Assembly (NCBI GenBank): GCA_015178975.1
Contig: WHVD01000001.1
Span: forward strand, 2,294,001-2,358,000
From: Hysterangium stoloniferum
Lineage: Eukaryota > Basidiomycota > Agaricomycetes > Hysterangiales > Hysterangiaceae
Direction of reading: 5' to 3'
DNA: 64,000 nucleotides
Position 1 is the stretch's first letter. Each line of letters starts with the position of its first letter. The notes under the pieces are model-generated. The model had not been told where the DNA came from, made no database searches, and saw nothing but the letters and a program-made list of their open reading frames with translations. Made by a program: the position numbers and the translations under genes. Positions 1-10,246 of this stretch are shown piece after piece.

Positions 1-720
1 GTGAGGTCGCATTGAAACTATATCAAAAGTATTAAAAATAGTATGAGTTGACTCTATTGCAATACACAATATACAAGGGTTTAATAAGCTTGTAATAAAA
101 GTACTTTGTGTCTCAATATCTTGTGTCAGTTAGTGTAGCACCTCCTGACAATATAGGTTGGATGCTCTGGGAGGTGTATACTGGTTCTGACACACATTAA
201 CCTCCAAATGCATGGTCCACAATTAGCATCTTCATATGAAAAGTTGCAATAATTGGTGGACTCCCCCTATAAAAAGGTGTGTTTCATCATCAAATTTAAC
301 AAAAAGTGTGATACGTTGCAAATAGTTTTGGAAATCCACACCAGCCAAAGCAGAATCGTACCTCTTTGTGTCTCAAATCCCACGTGGGTCTCCCGCCTTC
401 GTACATTTTGACCAATACCGACTTACCGTCACTTTCAGCCTTTGCTTCACCAAGTTTGACATTCCACCGCAAGGCGACCGGATGGTGTTCTGCCTTTTCA
501 TCGTCATAATCATTATGGTGCGCGATCGATATGGTGCGCAACACTTAAAAATTCCTTCTATGAACCAAACACTATGTAATTACTATAAGCCAACGGGCTT
601 GATATTTGAGATGACAGAACGAGCGTACGTTTTCACTAATATCGTTTCTTCCGCTGCCCGTGACCGACGAAAACGAATCAAGAATACCGTGTAATTGACG
701 TATGATATCGTCCATTCTGG
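1..720 (-). pseudogene. Family G fragment (kinase-like middle exons)
   Basis: This is a partial copy of the family G gene, read on the minus strand. It matches the 7475-7930 part of the copy at 5497-8534. The recognisable peptide at about 296-544 contains ISIAHHNDYDDEKAE and SVLVKMYEGG, the strand that resembles the lysine-bearing strand of a kinase N-lobe. The copy is interrupted by a 271-bp insertion at 31-301 and stops abruptly near 720-745, where family U sequence begins. The N-terminal helical exons are absent, so it cannot encode the whole protein. It is best read as a recombination remnant of the array. Confidence 0.7.
31..301. mobile_element. Unclassified 271-bp insertion in a G fragment
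   Basis: Compared with the intact arrangement at 7475-7520, the G sequence is split after ATATCAAAAGT and resumes with AAAAGTGTGATACG. AAAAGT is present on both sides (25-30 and 302-307), as expected for a 6-bp target duplication. The insert is AT-rich, has a TATA-like CTATAAAAAGG near its right end, and has no coding frame. Its ends do not follow TG...CA. It could be a non-autonomous element or an LTR with unusual ends. Confidence 0.5.
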
Positions 721-744
721 TATCATCGACGGCTACGAGGTGAG

Positions 745-1478
745 CGACGTGTGATGAACTCTTGAGAATCTTGCTGTTTCGTCAGTGAAAATTCTTCGTG
801 GACACTTCCTATGAGGGAATTGAACATGGTAGGTTTGATGGGTCCTTGGAGTACGGGCAGCGGCGTCGAGGATGGACGAGGGATCATCGTCAATGGCATT
901 GGTTCCATGAGATCAACAGCACTTCGGAGGAGGTAGGGACACCAGTGGCGTAAGATGGGAAATGGCTGCGAGGGTGTGATAACCAGCCTGAAAGGATTCA
1001 GTCCGCTATTTTGCGCATCTGAAAGTCAAACAGGATATGGGGAGCTCTTCGGTGCAGGAACAGTCGTGGGTGAGAAATAATAGGCGATGGTATGTGCGGA
1101 AACATGAATATCGATGGGAGGGTGGATTCCATGTAGCAGCTGTTTCCGAGATCGCGGAGTCCTGTCAGTCCTGTAGGGAAGACGGGCTCTAAAACATTAC
1201 ACGAGTATGACGTACCTCAGGATGACTCGACTCTGACTCTTCAAGAAATGACCTCCGTCCTTGTCCAAGACAACCCCAATATTTCACTGTCGGCCTAAAT
1301 TCATAATTGTTCTTCTCGTTCTCCTCGACAGTAACAAGGTTCTTATGCGGCAGTTCGCTACTCTTCTATCACCAACGCCACTAACTCAATCAGCAAAGCT
1401 GCCCAGCTCATACCCACATGCTCACAGAACAAAAAAAAACACCTTACTCACTCGGTTCGCGTTTGGTTCCAGCATGTT
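745..1478 (-). pseudogene. Family U fragment: UBP14/USP5-like, Cys box and QQDxQEF
   Basis: This is a truncated deubiquitinase-derived copy (peptidase family C19). Minus-strand reading gives the Cys box GLTGLRDLGNSCYMES, with the catalytic-type Cys codon at 1136-1138. Further along comes IKPTMFNSLIGSVHEEF followed by TKQQDSQEF near 750-830. In USP5/UBP14 these are the catalytic Cys box and the conserved QQDAQEF segment. Frame changes separate the blocks. The copy is cut on the right at about 1478, where sequence otherwise found downstream of gene D begins, and on the left by the G fragment. It lacks the later catalytic-domain and UBA parts. Confidence 0.7.
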
Positions 1479-1792
1479 GTTTCATGGTAAATCGAGACAC
1501 ATTATTCCTATCTTCTGTTCTTACTATCATGTATAAATATATATTACGAATCATCTTTATGTTTGTATTTTCTTAACTAGCTATTCTCACTCGGGAGGTC
1601 TGCATGCTTGACTCCTTCGAATAGTGGGTGGTGGGAACAAGTCTGTGGTTGTGTGGACCCATATGTACCCACATGTACTTACTGCAGCGCTATCTGTGTT
1701 AATCTACAGCCCTGGTCATTTGAGGTCTGAGTCTGATTTTGGTCACTCCTGGTGACTTCTGTGGCTTTCTATCATCTATTCTAACAGCCCAT
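1479..1792. other. Sequence otherwise found downstream of gene D, with a foreign stretch
   Basis: Positions 1479-1640 match the sequence downstream of the two D genes (10980-11160 and 53320-53670), including TTTCATGGTAAATC and ATCATCTTTATGTTTG. About 1639-1785 then departs from the D-side sequence and shares short blocks such as GTACCCACATGTA with the insertion at 53370-53574. I see no gene here. It is a junction segment of the array. Confidence 0.5.
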
Positions 1793-2365
1793 CACTTAAT
1801 ATTTGTGCTATGAGGAGGCGGTTTCAGAACCTGGATTACAGAAAACTTGGGAAAGTACATTCATTGTCTTGTGTGTTGCTGTAGCCCAAGAACTCAGTAA
1901 TGCTAGGGTTCCTGAACATGAATGTGATTGGACTACCTTGGGTTATTTAGTCTGATGTGTTGCATTCTTACGATACGTCTTGATAGGAAGTGAGGTCGCG
2001 TTGGAACTATATCAAAAATGTGATATGTTGCAAATCCTTTCTGAAACCCAAACCAGCCAAAACGGGACTCGTACCCTTTTTGCGTTTCAAATCCCACGTG
2101 GGTCTCCCACCTTGACCAATACCGACTTTCAGTCTTCGCTTCACAAAGTCCACCGCAAGGTGACCCCATGATTTCCTGCCTTTTCATAGTCATAATCATT
2201 GTGGTTCGCGAAGGTGAGTAACCCTTGCAAGTCCCTTCGATCGACCAAATACTGTCTCATTATGATAAACCCACGGACAAGATCTTTGAGATGACAGAAC
2301 GGGCGTACGCGTGTTCACCAAATCATTATTGCCTCTGCCCGTGACGGACGAAAATGAATCAAGTA
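1793..2365 (-). pseudogene. Family G fragment (kinase-like region), truncated
   Basis: This minus-strand remnant of family G matches about 7330-7900 of the fuller copy. It includes the region around the Pro-Ser-Ile...Gly-Tyr-Ser exon and the following exon, both damaged: part of the VLVK-like stretch is missing where 2110-2125 lacks the CGTACATTTTG seen in other copies. At 2365 it joins sequence that lies downstream of family U. The same joint occurs at about 59697, so this chimera was made once and then copied. Confidence 0.6.
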
Positions 2366-2458
2366 CCATGATGTGCTGAGGGGGATTAGCCATTGATCGT
2401 CTTTCTTCAGTTAGCAGTACCGCTGCATCCACCTTCTTGCTCTTTATCGCATGCAGTC

Positions 2459-2851
2459 TGTAAGCCTGGCCACCTTACCACATACGTCATCACCAACCTC
2501 TCCCATCAACCACTCATTGTTCCGCCACTTGGTAGCACCCTTGTGCCTTATCATGTGGTCATCATCACCAACCTCTCCCATCAGCCACTCATTGATCCGC
2601 CACTTTATTGTTAAGTAGCACCCCTGTGCTTGATCATGCGGTTCCTTGTTCTTCCACCCCATTCACCTTGACTCTATATAAAAGACCCCATATCCTATAG
2701 TGATAGGATATCTTCTCTTTGACCATTAATCCTTTCCCCACTCTTCCCTAGGGAACCTCGCATTCACCTTGTATCCTACTGATATGTAAAAATAAAGAAA
2801 ACTTAGTCCTGTCCGTGTTGACCGAGTGAGGCTGATACTGACAGCCTTACA
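2459..2851. mobile_element. Solo LTR, 393 bp, with CAGTC target duplication
   Basis: The segment begins TGTAAGCCT and ends AGCCTTACA, giving TG...CA termini and a near-perfect terminal inverted repeat. It is flanked on both sides by CAGTC (2454-2458 and 2852-2856). The empty site is visible at 59780-59800, where CATGTAGTCCCACATA is continuous. Inside are a TATA-like CTATATAAAAG near 2675, a polyadenylation-like AATAAAG near 2790 and a diverged internal duplication of about 45 bp (near 2497 and 2568). No internal coding region remains, so this is an LTR-LTR recombination product. The element family is not one of the copia families below. Confidence 0.9.
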
Positions 2852-2865
2852 CAGTCCCACATAAA

Positions 2866-3229
2866 ATTAAATAAGTTACATAGGCTGTGATGCCTTTACT
2901 TATGCTTCTTGTACTAATAGCAAATTCTGTGTGAATCATTACACTGCCTGGAATCTTTGGAAAAAGCTCCCCATGCAAAATGGCATGGACCCAACCATAT
3001 ATCTGTTTCGCATTGCTCGAAACCTCGTACCCCCATATCATTCTAGACATTTATGACCAATCTTGACAGTTAGTCGCAGGTTACAAAATAATATCCCATC
3101 GATCCTTCTCTGATCCGAATCTTGCATGTTGCAGTGGTGAGATGTTCATTATTATGTTCACAGCAAACATACATATATTGCATGTATGGATGTATGCGTG
3201 CAGTTACTCACCATATAACGTACATTCCA
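2866..3229. other. 3' flank of family U, no recognised gene
   Basis: This stretch follows family U in the minus-strand direction and is repeated at 14710-15170 and 59800-60230. Short peptides are partly shared between copies, but the frames differ and I recognise no domain. It may hold degenerate C-terminal exons of the U gene. Confidence 0.35.
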
Positions 3230-5000
3230 TATCCTCCATCAGAGCTATCTACTCCACAGGTGTTTCAGAGCCACTGTCACTTGCCGCCGCAACTTTCGAC
3301 CGCACGGAAGGTTCATCGATACGCATATATCCAATCAACCACAACAACCGCCTTCCCGGTAGCAATTAATGCCTCTGACAACGACCGGTAGGGAATGGCT
3401 GCGAACGGGGCGGCATTGAAGATTGGGAGGGAGGGGGCTTTTGTACGGGAGAGGCCGGAGTTAAGCCAGGCAATACAAGGCGCGAAGAGCTGTTGGGTGC
3501 AGGTACAGGCCTGGGTGAGAAAGGATAGGGGATAGTATATACGGAAAGCTGGAAGTGTGCATATTGACTGGAGGGTGGATGCCATGTCGCCACTGTTTCC
3601 CAGATTCCTGAGTCCTGTCAGTCCTTCAGACAAGACAGGCTCGAATCCATGGGGCAAGTATGACGTACCTGAGGATGACTCGACTCTTCAAGGAATGGCC
3701 TCCCTCCTTGTCCATGACACGCGTTGAAGGGAGAATAACTACCGCTGACCACGTTTTGTAGGCACCCAGCTCACGTGCAGAAAATTCGTCGCATGTAAAC
3801 AAAGATGTCAGGGAAAGTCGCAACACGTGCACATCTGGAAACACATCCACGACCTAGTCGGTATCAACCGATAGTACCGAGACGTCACTATGAAAGACTC
3901 ATGTCTGCGGTGGAACCCCTGCCTCGCACAACGGACACGAATACTCTGCCGGGGGTTTACCCATCATGTCCCCTACGCACACACGCAGCTTCCCCCACAC
4001 ATACAACACCTCTCTAAAGCCGGGGGCGGATACCCACGCTCAAATCACCATGCTCATCCACAAGCTAGCACGCACACCCTTGCACTACATATACAGTGAC
4101 TCTTGTTCCCGCTGAAAGAGAAGATGACAGTAGGCTCTGGCTTCGGGATGTGTTTTTAGCTTGTTGCCGCAGGGCTTTAAGAATATATATGCGAAGAACT
4201 CTTGAGCATCTTGCTGTTTCGCCATCGAGAATTCCTCGTGAACTCTTCCGATAAGGGAATTGGACATGGTGGGTTTGATGGGTTCTTGGAATACGGGCAG
4301 TGGCGTCGAGCATGGACGAGGTGATCACCAACGGTGGCATTGGTTCCATGGGCTTACCAACACTTCGGCGGTGTGAGAGGGGAAATGGCCGCGAGGGTGC
4401 GATAACCAGCCTGAGCGGATTCAGTCCGCTATCTTGTGCATCAGAAAGTCAAAACAGGATATGGGGGGCACTTCGGTGCAGGAACAGTCGCGGGGGAGAA
4501 AGGAGAAGGGATGGTATGGTGCGGAAGGCTAGAAGTGTGAATCTCGATGTTGATGCCATGTAGCAGCTGTTTCCGAGATTGCAGTGTCCCGTCAGTCTTG
4601 CAGGGGAGACAGGCTCGAAAACATTACACGAGTATGACGGACTTCAGGATGATTCGACTCGTCAAGAAATGACCTCGTTCCTTGTCCATGGCAAGCCCAA
4701 TATCTCACTGTCGGCATACACTCATAATTGTCCTTCTCCGTGTCCTCGACAGTAGCAAGGTTCTTAAGCGGCGGCCCGGGACTGTTCTATCACCAACGCC
4801 ACCAACCCAATCATCAAAACTTCCCAGCTCATACTCAGCTGCTCACAGAAGAAAAAAAACACCCTACTCACTCATTTCGGGTTCGGTTCCAGCATGCTCT
4901 TCACATACACGGATACCCAAGCATCCCACAATGCAGCTGCACATGCATCCGCGTCACATCGCCCCCCCACACTCTCTATCCAAGCACGGGAGGCACACGT
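3230..5000 (-). pseudogene. Family U copy: UBP14/USP5-like deubiquitinase with second, altered Cys box
   Basis: Read 5000 to 3230, the order of recognisable blocks follows USP5/UBP14. First comes a Cys box ending LGNSCYMAS (Cys codon 4563-4565), then FNSLIGRVHEEF-type sequence with KQQDAQEFFAYIF (about 4190-4225), then a segment resembling FPDIFVVxAxxF...WVPTK (about 3745-3815). In family members the Cys attacks the ubiquitin isopeptide bond. A second Cys box follows, GLTGLRNLGNSGDMAS, with Gly-Asp where Cys-Tyr belongs (Gly codon 3589-3591). It runs straight into a UBA-like stretch (SLSEALIATGKAVVVVDW, 3320-3410) and a damaged second UBA (EDMECT). Frames change between blocks and there are stops, so it is probably a pseudogene or heavily intron-split. 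I see no convincing zinc-finger UBP domain or His box. Confidence 0.7.
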
Positions 5001-5496
5001 CGATGCCTTCAAGTAGATCCTATTAGATCGCGTGGTTGGGGCGTAAGCATAATAAGTGAAATCTCATTTCCATGGTAAGAACGGAGGACATATTTCTTTG
5101 TCCAAGTATTGTGATGTTTCCTCTCTCTGAAATGAGTCTGAAAGACGAGGACTGGGAATGCGAGAAAGTCTGGGAGGAAGAATGAGCGCAAGACGCAGGA
5201 CTCCAGCACATGTTACGCGATGTCACACTTTTTTTGTAATAGTTTTTGAAAATTAACATTCACGTATTCTTACATCTTTTGTTCACAATTGAATTATGGG
5301 CAGAGCTCCAGAACTCCAGTAAATAAAGGGCTTTTATATCACAAAATGATATAGCTAGACATGAAGGGAAGAAATGTTCGATGGGTTTGATCGTGTCCGA
5401 GTTTAATCCTCTTCTTATATGCACCTAGGTAGCTGAAAGTACCATACAAGCCTTATTCAAAACGTTAATAGTATTAAATAACGACAACATCGACGC

Positions 5497-8400
5497 TTAC
5501 GGGTCTGGCTCAAATACCGTGTCCGGCCACAAAGGGTCATTTATCCAACTGGGCTCCGCATCATAAGAAGCGCGCAATTGCACATCTAGGACAGGTCGCC
5601 CCTCGGGGCCAGGAATATAACGTGGAGAAGTAGGTTCAAACAGGAATATTGTACGCGGTTCCACATCTCCGGAGTGACTAGATTACTCTTTCAGGCTCTG
5701 ACATTGCTGAAGGGGGAAGTGAAACAAACAAATTCTGAGGCATTTCCACAACTACTGTTGCCGCCCAGCAGTTTACTATTGTCACAAAGAGTTCAATATC
5801 ATTCCCAAAAGACTTCTGTGCTTACTGATCATCAACTCGTGTGGAAGGACACCCTCGATCCCATGTTCCTCTATGTAAAGCGGTGCGTATGCTCTCCATG
5901 CTTTTTGCACTTCAGACGACGGGCCGAAGTCTCCAACATGGACAACGGGCTGGTAGAACACTTCGATGTTGGCTTCGCCAATATCATAGGTATATCTACG
6001 CGGCGCAAAACTGAACAGCGATCGGGTCCGTGTGCTAGCTCGAAAAATACCTTCTTATTGGTTTTCCACCTCGTATTGTTACACTCTCACCCTCGTCTAA
6101 ATATCTAGACCTATGGTTGCCGAGGCGAACACGAACCTTGACTGAGGGTTCTATACCGAGGGTTTCAGAGAACCACTCATGTAGATTCCCACACACTACA
6201 AAATCGCCTGTAACTTTATCCCGATAGCCCACGTCCCACAAAGCGAGGGACCCCAGATCTCCATCCTCGATAAGGCCCGTGATTGGTTGCAGATACTGGA
6301 AGTCCAGCAGTTGATTGGCCAATTGATGAATGGTGTGCGAGCTTCGAAGTTGTTCATCCATTAAAGCCGTGCCGAGACGCCATGACTCCACTTGGGACAT
6401 GAATAAATTCACAATGGAATCGGGTGATCATGGATTGATCCTAGAGTAACCGGTATAAATACCGGGATACAATCTCCCATAGTACCCTGGGGCACGGAGC
6501 AGTGTTCCGGTAAACACAAGCTTCAGATGGCGGCGATTGGCAGGACTGTCTGTGACAGTGACAATTGAATCGCCGGGATTTAAAAACTGAATAGACAAAG
6601 TTATAATTGACATCTGATGGCAATCGAATTAACGAACAAGGTCATCAATTTCAATGTTGTTGTTTGAACAGAAATCCCCTAATTCCTATTGTCACATTGT
6701 GACATCAGTATTTGTGGGAGAGAGAAGGTATCCATGTTAGTAATCAAGTCTTCGCGTAAAATGTAACCGAAATATGGATCCGATGACGAATATATGCGCA
6801 TATATGCGCATATATTGAGGTGCCGCTAAGGGGGAAATAGCTCCTAATCTCCTTAATGATGCAATGGACTAGAAAATTCGAGTATCTGAATTTCCCCTAT
6901 TTACTCCCCTAAAAACTCTCCTAAAACAATTAGAAATTAGATAAAAAGTCGAGATATTTCGCCATATACCTCAGTGGAGTTTACTCATTCACTCACTGAG
7001 GTATATACACAATCATTTATTATTCATTCTATTACTTATTAAATATCTTGTAGCTTCGTAAACAGGTACTATAATACATAGTGGAGTTTACTCATTCACT
7101 CACTGAGCTTCGTAAACAGACTCAATCCTTCCGAAATCGTGTCTACTAATTAACAATCCAAGCACGTCACATTGTAAGAATCCCTCTAAAATATATCGCG
7201 TTAACTTGTAAATATCGCGAGTAATTTCATTCACCATGTCGTATAGTGCCAAAATGGTCTCTTTCACACCGGATGATCTAGTGCGTTCGAGCCATTTGCA
7301 TGCGTCCTCAGGTTCAGGGCCCGGATTACGGAAAACTTGAAAACGTACATTGTGTTGTGCGTTGCTGTAGCCCAAGAACTCAGCAATGCTAGGGTCCCTG
7401 AACATGAATGCGATTGGACTACTTGGATTATTTCACCAGATGTGTTGCATTCTTACCATACGTCTTGATAGGAAATGAGGTCACGTTGAAACTATATCAA
7501 AAGTGTGATACGTTGCAAATAGTTTTTGAAATCCACACCAGCCAAAACAAAACACGTACCTCTTTGTGTCTCAAATTCCACGTGGGTCTCCCACCTTCGT
7601 ACATTTTGACCAATACCGACTTACCGTCACTTTCAGCCTTTGCTTCACAAAGTTTGACATTCCACCGCAAGGCGACCGGATGGTGTTCTGCCTTTTCATC
7701 GTCATAATCATTATGGTGTGCGATCGATATGGTGCGCAACACTTGGAAATTCATTCTATGAACCAAACACTATATAATTACTATAAGCCCACGGGCATGA
7801 TCTTTGGGATGACAAAACGAGCGTACGTGTTCACTAATATCGTTTCTTCCTCTGACCGTGACCGATGAAAAATCAAGGATACCGCGTAATTGATGTATGA
7901 TATCGTCCATTCTGTTATCATCGACGGCTACGAGTTGAGCGACGGCTAATGAAGTATCCAGAAAAATGCACATCTAAGAGCCAATATATAACGAACGACT
8001 CTGAGTGTTACTTTCAGCACGTACCATTGCCTCTTTCTCCGCCTCTTCCAATCGCCTTTGCAGTCTGGTGATAGACCTATCTCGTTGTCGCATCCAAGAC
8101 ACGACGTGTGCTTTAAGACCTTTTCTTGGTTTGTATGACCTTGCAAGCCCAAGAACATCCTCAAGTGCACTGAAAACAATCGATTTATTAGTCAAGTACG
8201 GTTACCCAGTGAGTCTCAAGTTCTCACTTCTGATACTCGTCCAATATAGTTTTGAAATCGTCCGGGATGTCCTCCCACTTCCCCCTCAGCTGATCGTGGA
8301 AAGCGACGAGGCGACGTCCAGTGGTCCGGACAAGGCTATTCAATCTCTCGTTTTGCTCCCCGCTTGCCTGGTGATAGTGAATCATGATCTACATCAGGTC

Positions 8401-8534
8401 TTAAACTGGTGTTGATGCAGACGACCTACCTTTATAACGTTCATAATCTCCAAAACAAGGGTCGCTGCACTCTTTAAGCCAGGTACTGGAACGGCATCGC
8501 CAGCGACTTTGACAACAATAGCTGCAATGTCCAT
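5497..8534 (-). pseudogene. Family G copy 1: MLKL-NTD-like plus kinase-like protein, disrupted
   Basis: The start chosen is the ATG at 8534-8532. Exon 1 (8534-8430, 35 codons) reads MDIAAIVVKVAGDAVPVPGL and onward. A 62-nt GT-AG intron (8429-8368) follows, then an exon with LVRTTGRRLVAFHDQLRGKW. This is the amphipathic-helix pattern of fungal MLKL-NTD-like domains. An exon with a predicted coiled coil (QRRLEEAEKEAMVRAES) comes next. Later exons carry SVLVKMYEGG (about 7590-7625) and DPSIAEFLGYS (about 7365-7400), like a kinase N-lobe; I see no HxD or DFG motif. The C-terminal part holds GDSIVTVTDSPANRRHLKL and CGNLHEWFSETLGIEP and ends WPDTVFEPDP-stop (5497). A 421-bp solo LTR splits it (6735-7155) and a TGA sits in the INPSSPDS-type stretch near 6430. 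The role is unknown; a membrane-active or signalling function is inference from the N-terminus. Confidence 0.6.
6735..7155 (+). mobile_element. Solo copia-type LTR, 421 bp, inside G copy 1
   Basis: The segment starts TGTTAG and ends TTAACA and is flanked by ATCCA on both sides (6730-6734 and 7156-7160). The empty site is visible at 34685-34700 in another G copy. A TATA-like AGATAAAAAG lies near 6935, about 33 nt before a hairpin-forming segment ending CTGAG at 7000. A 53-bp GT...TAG spacer follows (7001-7053) and then the tail CTTCGTAAACAG. The hairpin (7080-7107) and tail (7108-7119) recur joined together without the spacer. This matches the architecture of the full copia elements in the window, so the element is a solo LTR from another copia family. 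Confidence 0.88.
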
Positions 8535-8639
8535 GGTCGATGATCGATGATCTTAGTAGATGGTGAGGGATAGTCGCTCTTTGGCACGAGGCGCTGTATT
8601 TACTGTTGGCTGTGCCCTGGGATGGAGCGCCGGGTCAGT

Positions 8640-9000
8640 AGGGGAAATGCAGTCAGTGTTCATCCAATAGCGACACACATATATTCAAAGGCCGTAATTA
8701 TGGTGTGGACTTTGTGCGTAGTAGAACTTCTGGAATATAATCGATTAGATAGATAACTCGTCATTGAACAAAAAGAGCACGATTTTTTCAATTGTTTGTC
8801 GAATAAAATGAAAGTACCATGATGTGCTAACGGACATATGGCGTTGTAGCGATAGGTCAGTTGTGCCTTGGCTAATAAATAATAAAGATGTATAAGACGG
8901 CGTCGTAATAAAATCGATTGGAAAAAGTAGTCTATGATTGAGATTTGCTTTTCGGGCTTTATTTGTTGGAATTTGCGGTGCTGTGATCCAAACTGGGGCA
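8640..9000. repeat. Segment upstream of G (H repeat)
   Basis: This sequence lies upstream of the minus-strand G gene and is related to 14010-14560, 30560-31280, 36100-37050 and 51000-51300. It probably contains the G promoter, but I find no clear TATA box. No coding region is supported. Confidence 0.4.
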
Positions 9001-9084
9001 CTCGCTCGTCGTCACCTTTGTCTCACCAATCATGTATGATATAGCTATTTTGTATTCCAATTCTGCTAAATTACACGATGTGCG

Positions 9085-10246
9085 TTATGCCAAAAGAAAT
9101 GCCCAAAATATATCAGTGCCGCAAAATGCGCCAAGTGTGCCCTGCTGGGGTGGCGCGGAACGATGGCACGCGAGCTCGTTGTCGCTGATGACGAGCGCGT
9201 TAGTATGGCATGGGAGGACGTTGCCGAAGGCGGCGCCGAGATGATGGGTTGGCGATGTGGCCGGGAAGTGGCACCCGGCCTCGAGACTGGAGCAGGTATT
9301 AGTGAAAAGTAAGTAACATTTTGTTGTCTCTGTTGTATTGGGTTTCTTACCTGGAGCGTCCCAGTCTCGCAGAATTAGCGGTGGAAGAGGCCTCACTACA
9401 CACTGCATCAAGTCATTCTACTATGTCGGGTGGGTTTCTCTCATTATTACAAGATCAATGTCATTTAGTTATTACTGTAAGTTACACCAACTTAAAAAAA
9501 GGTTTATGCCGTTTATCGACGGAACTACAAGTCGCTTATAGTACTAGCAATGGTATTAGCACTAGCGGTACTTGCAAGTTTGCTCGTGATGGGCCTTCAT
9601 ATGCCATTAGGTGAGTTCTTATATTTCCAACTTGTTGTTAATATGGATTAGGGTCAGCACCGCCTTTCGGACTCAACGCTTGCTTTCTGTTGATGGAATG
9701 CCACCAAAGTCTGCGTTTGGAGTGCTGCCATTGCTGATCTACGAAACAATTCTTTGCTTCCTCATGTTATGGGAGGTCATTCAGAATTACCGAGATGGAT
9801 ATGGATCTCTATTTTTGTGAGGAATGGTACATGACAGGTAAGCACAGCGTCCCAAGTCTCCTTGAAAGCATGGGCTTAAAAACCAGCTGTCCAGTCTCAT
9901 TTACTTCGGTGAGAATGTTCGTCGCGTTTGTTCGGGGTCACATTTCACATTTTGTACACTTTTTAACACAATTTTTCCAGTATCTTCACCGTTCTCTGTA
10001 TTGACTTCACCCTCTACTGCCCCCCCTGGGACATGTTCATCATATCGTAAGTTAAACCACTTTTGCTTATTCATGCTCGAGGCGAGAATATGTATCGAGA
10101 CGAGAATATACCATACCATGGAATGAGCTGAAGTGTCGAAATCTTCTCATGACACAGTTGTTACCTATAGCCTTTTACCCGATCGAAAGGCTACCAGCTC
10201 ATCAAAGAGAAGTGAAAATCACCACTGTAACTCCGGCCCTGGATGA
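9085..10246 (+). pseudogene. Gene D copy 1: possible DUF6533-like membrane protein
   Basis: This plus-strand multi-exon coding relic is repeated at 51480-52612. Hydrophobic segments can be read in order: LALAVLASLLVMGL (near 9560-9595) and LPLLIYETILCFLMLWEVIQ (near 9725-9785), then a segment around TVLCIDFTLYC (near 9985-10015). FMPFIDGTT before the first helix resembles the RYLPFID motif of the basidiomycete DUF6533 multi-pass family, and the LWEVIQ helix also fits. Intron-like GTAAGT (9309) and GTGAGT (9611) donors are present. The proposed C-terminal tail ends near 10246 with NSGPG-stop. Frames shift between helices, so this is either a many-intron gene or a pseudogene. The N-terminal exon is uncertain. 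Confidence 0.4.

Noticed and set aside
3122..3391. Plus-strand genes within family U regions
   Set aside because: The plus frames are opposite the recognisable UBA and Cys-box coding and vary between copies.
6789..6818. ATATATGCGCATATATGCGCATATATT as regulatory palindrome
   Set aside because: It is a short AT/GC dinucleotide-like repeat in the U3 part of a solo LTR; I see no further sign of function.
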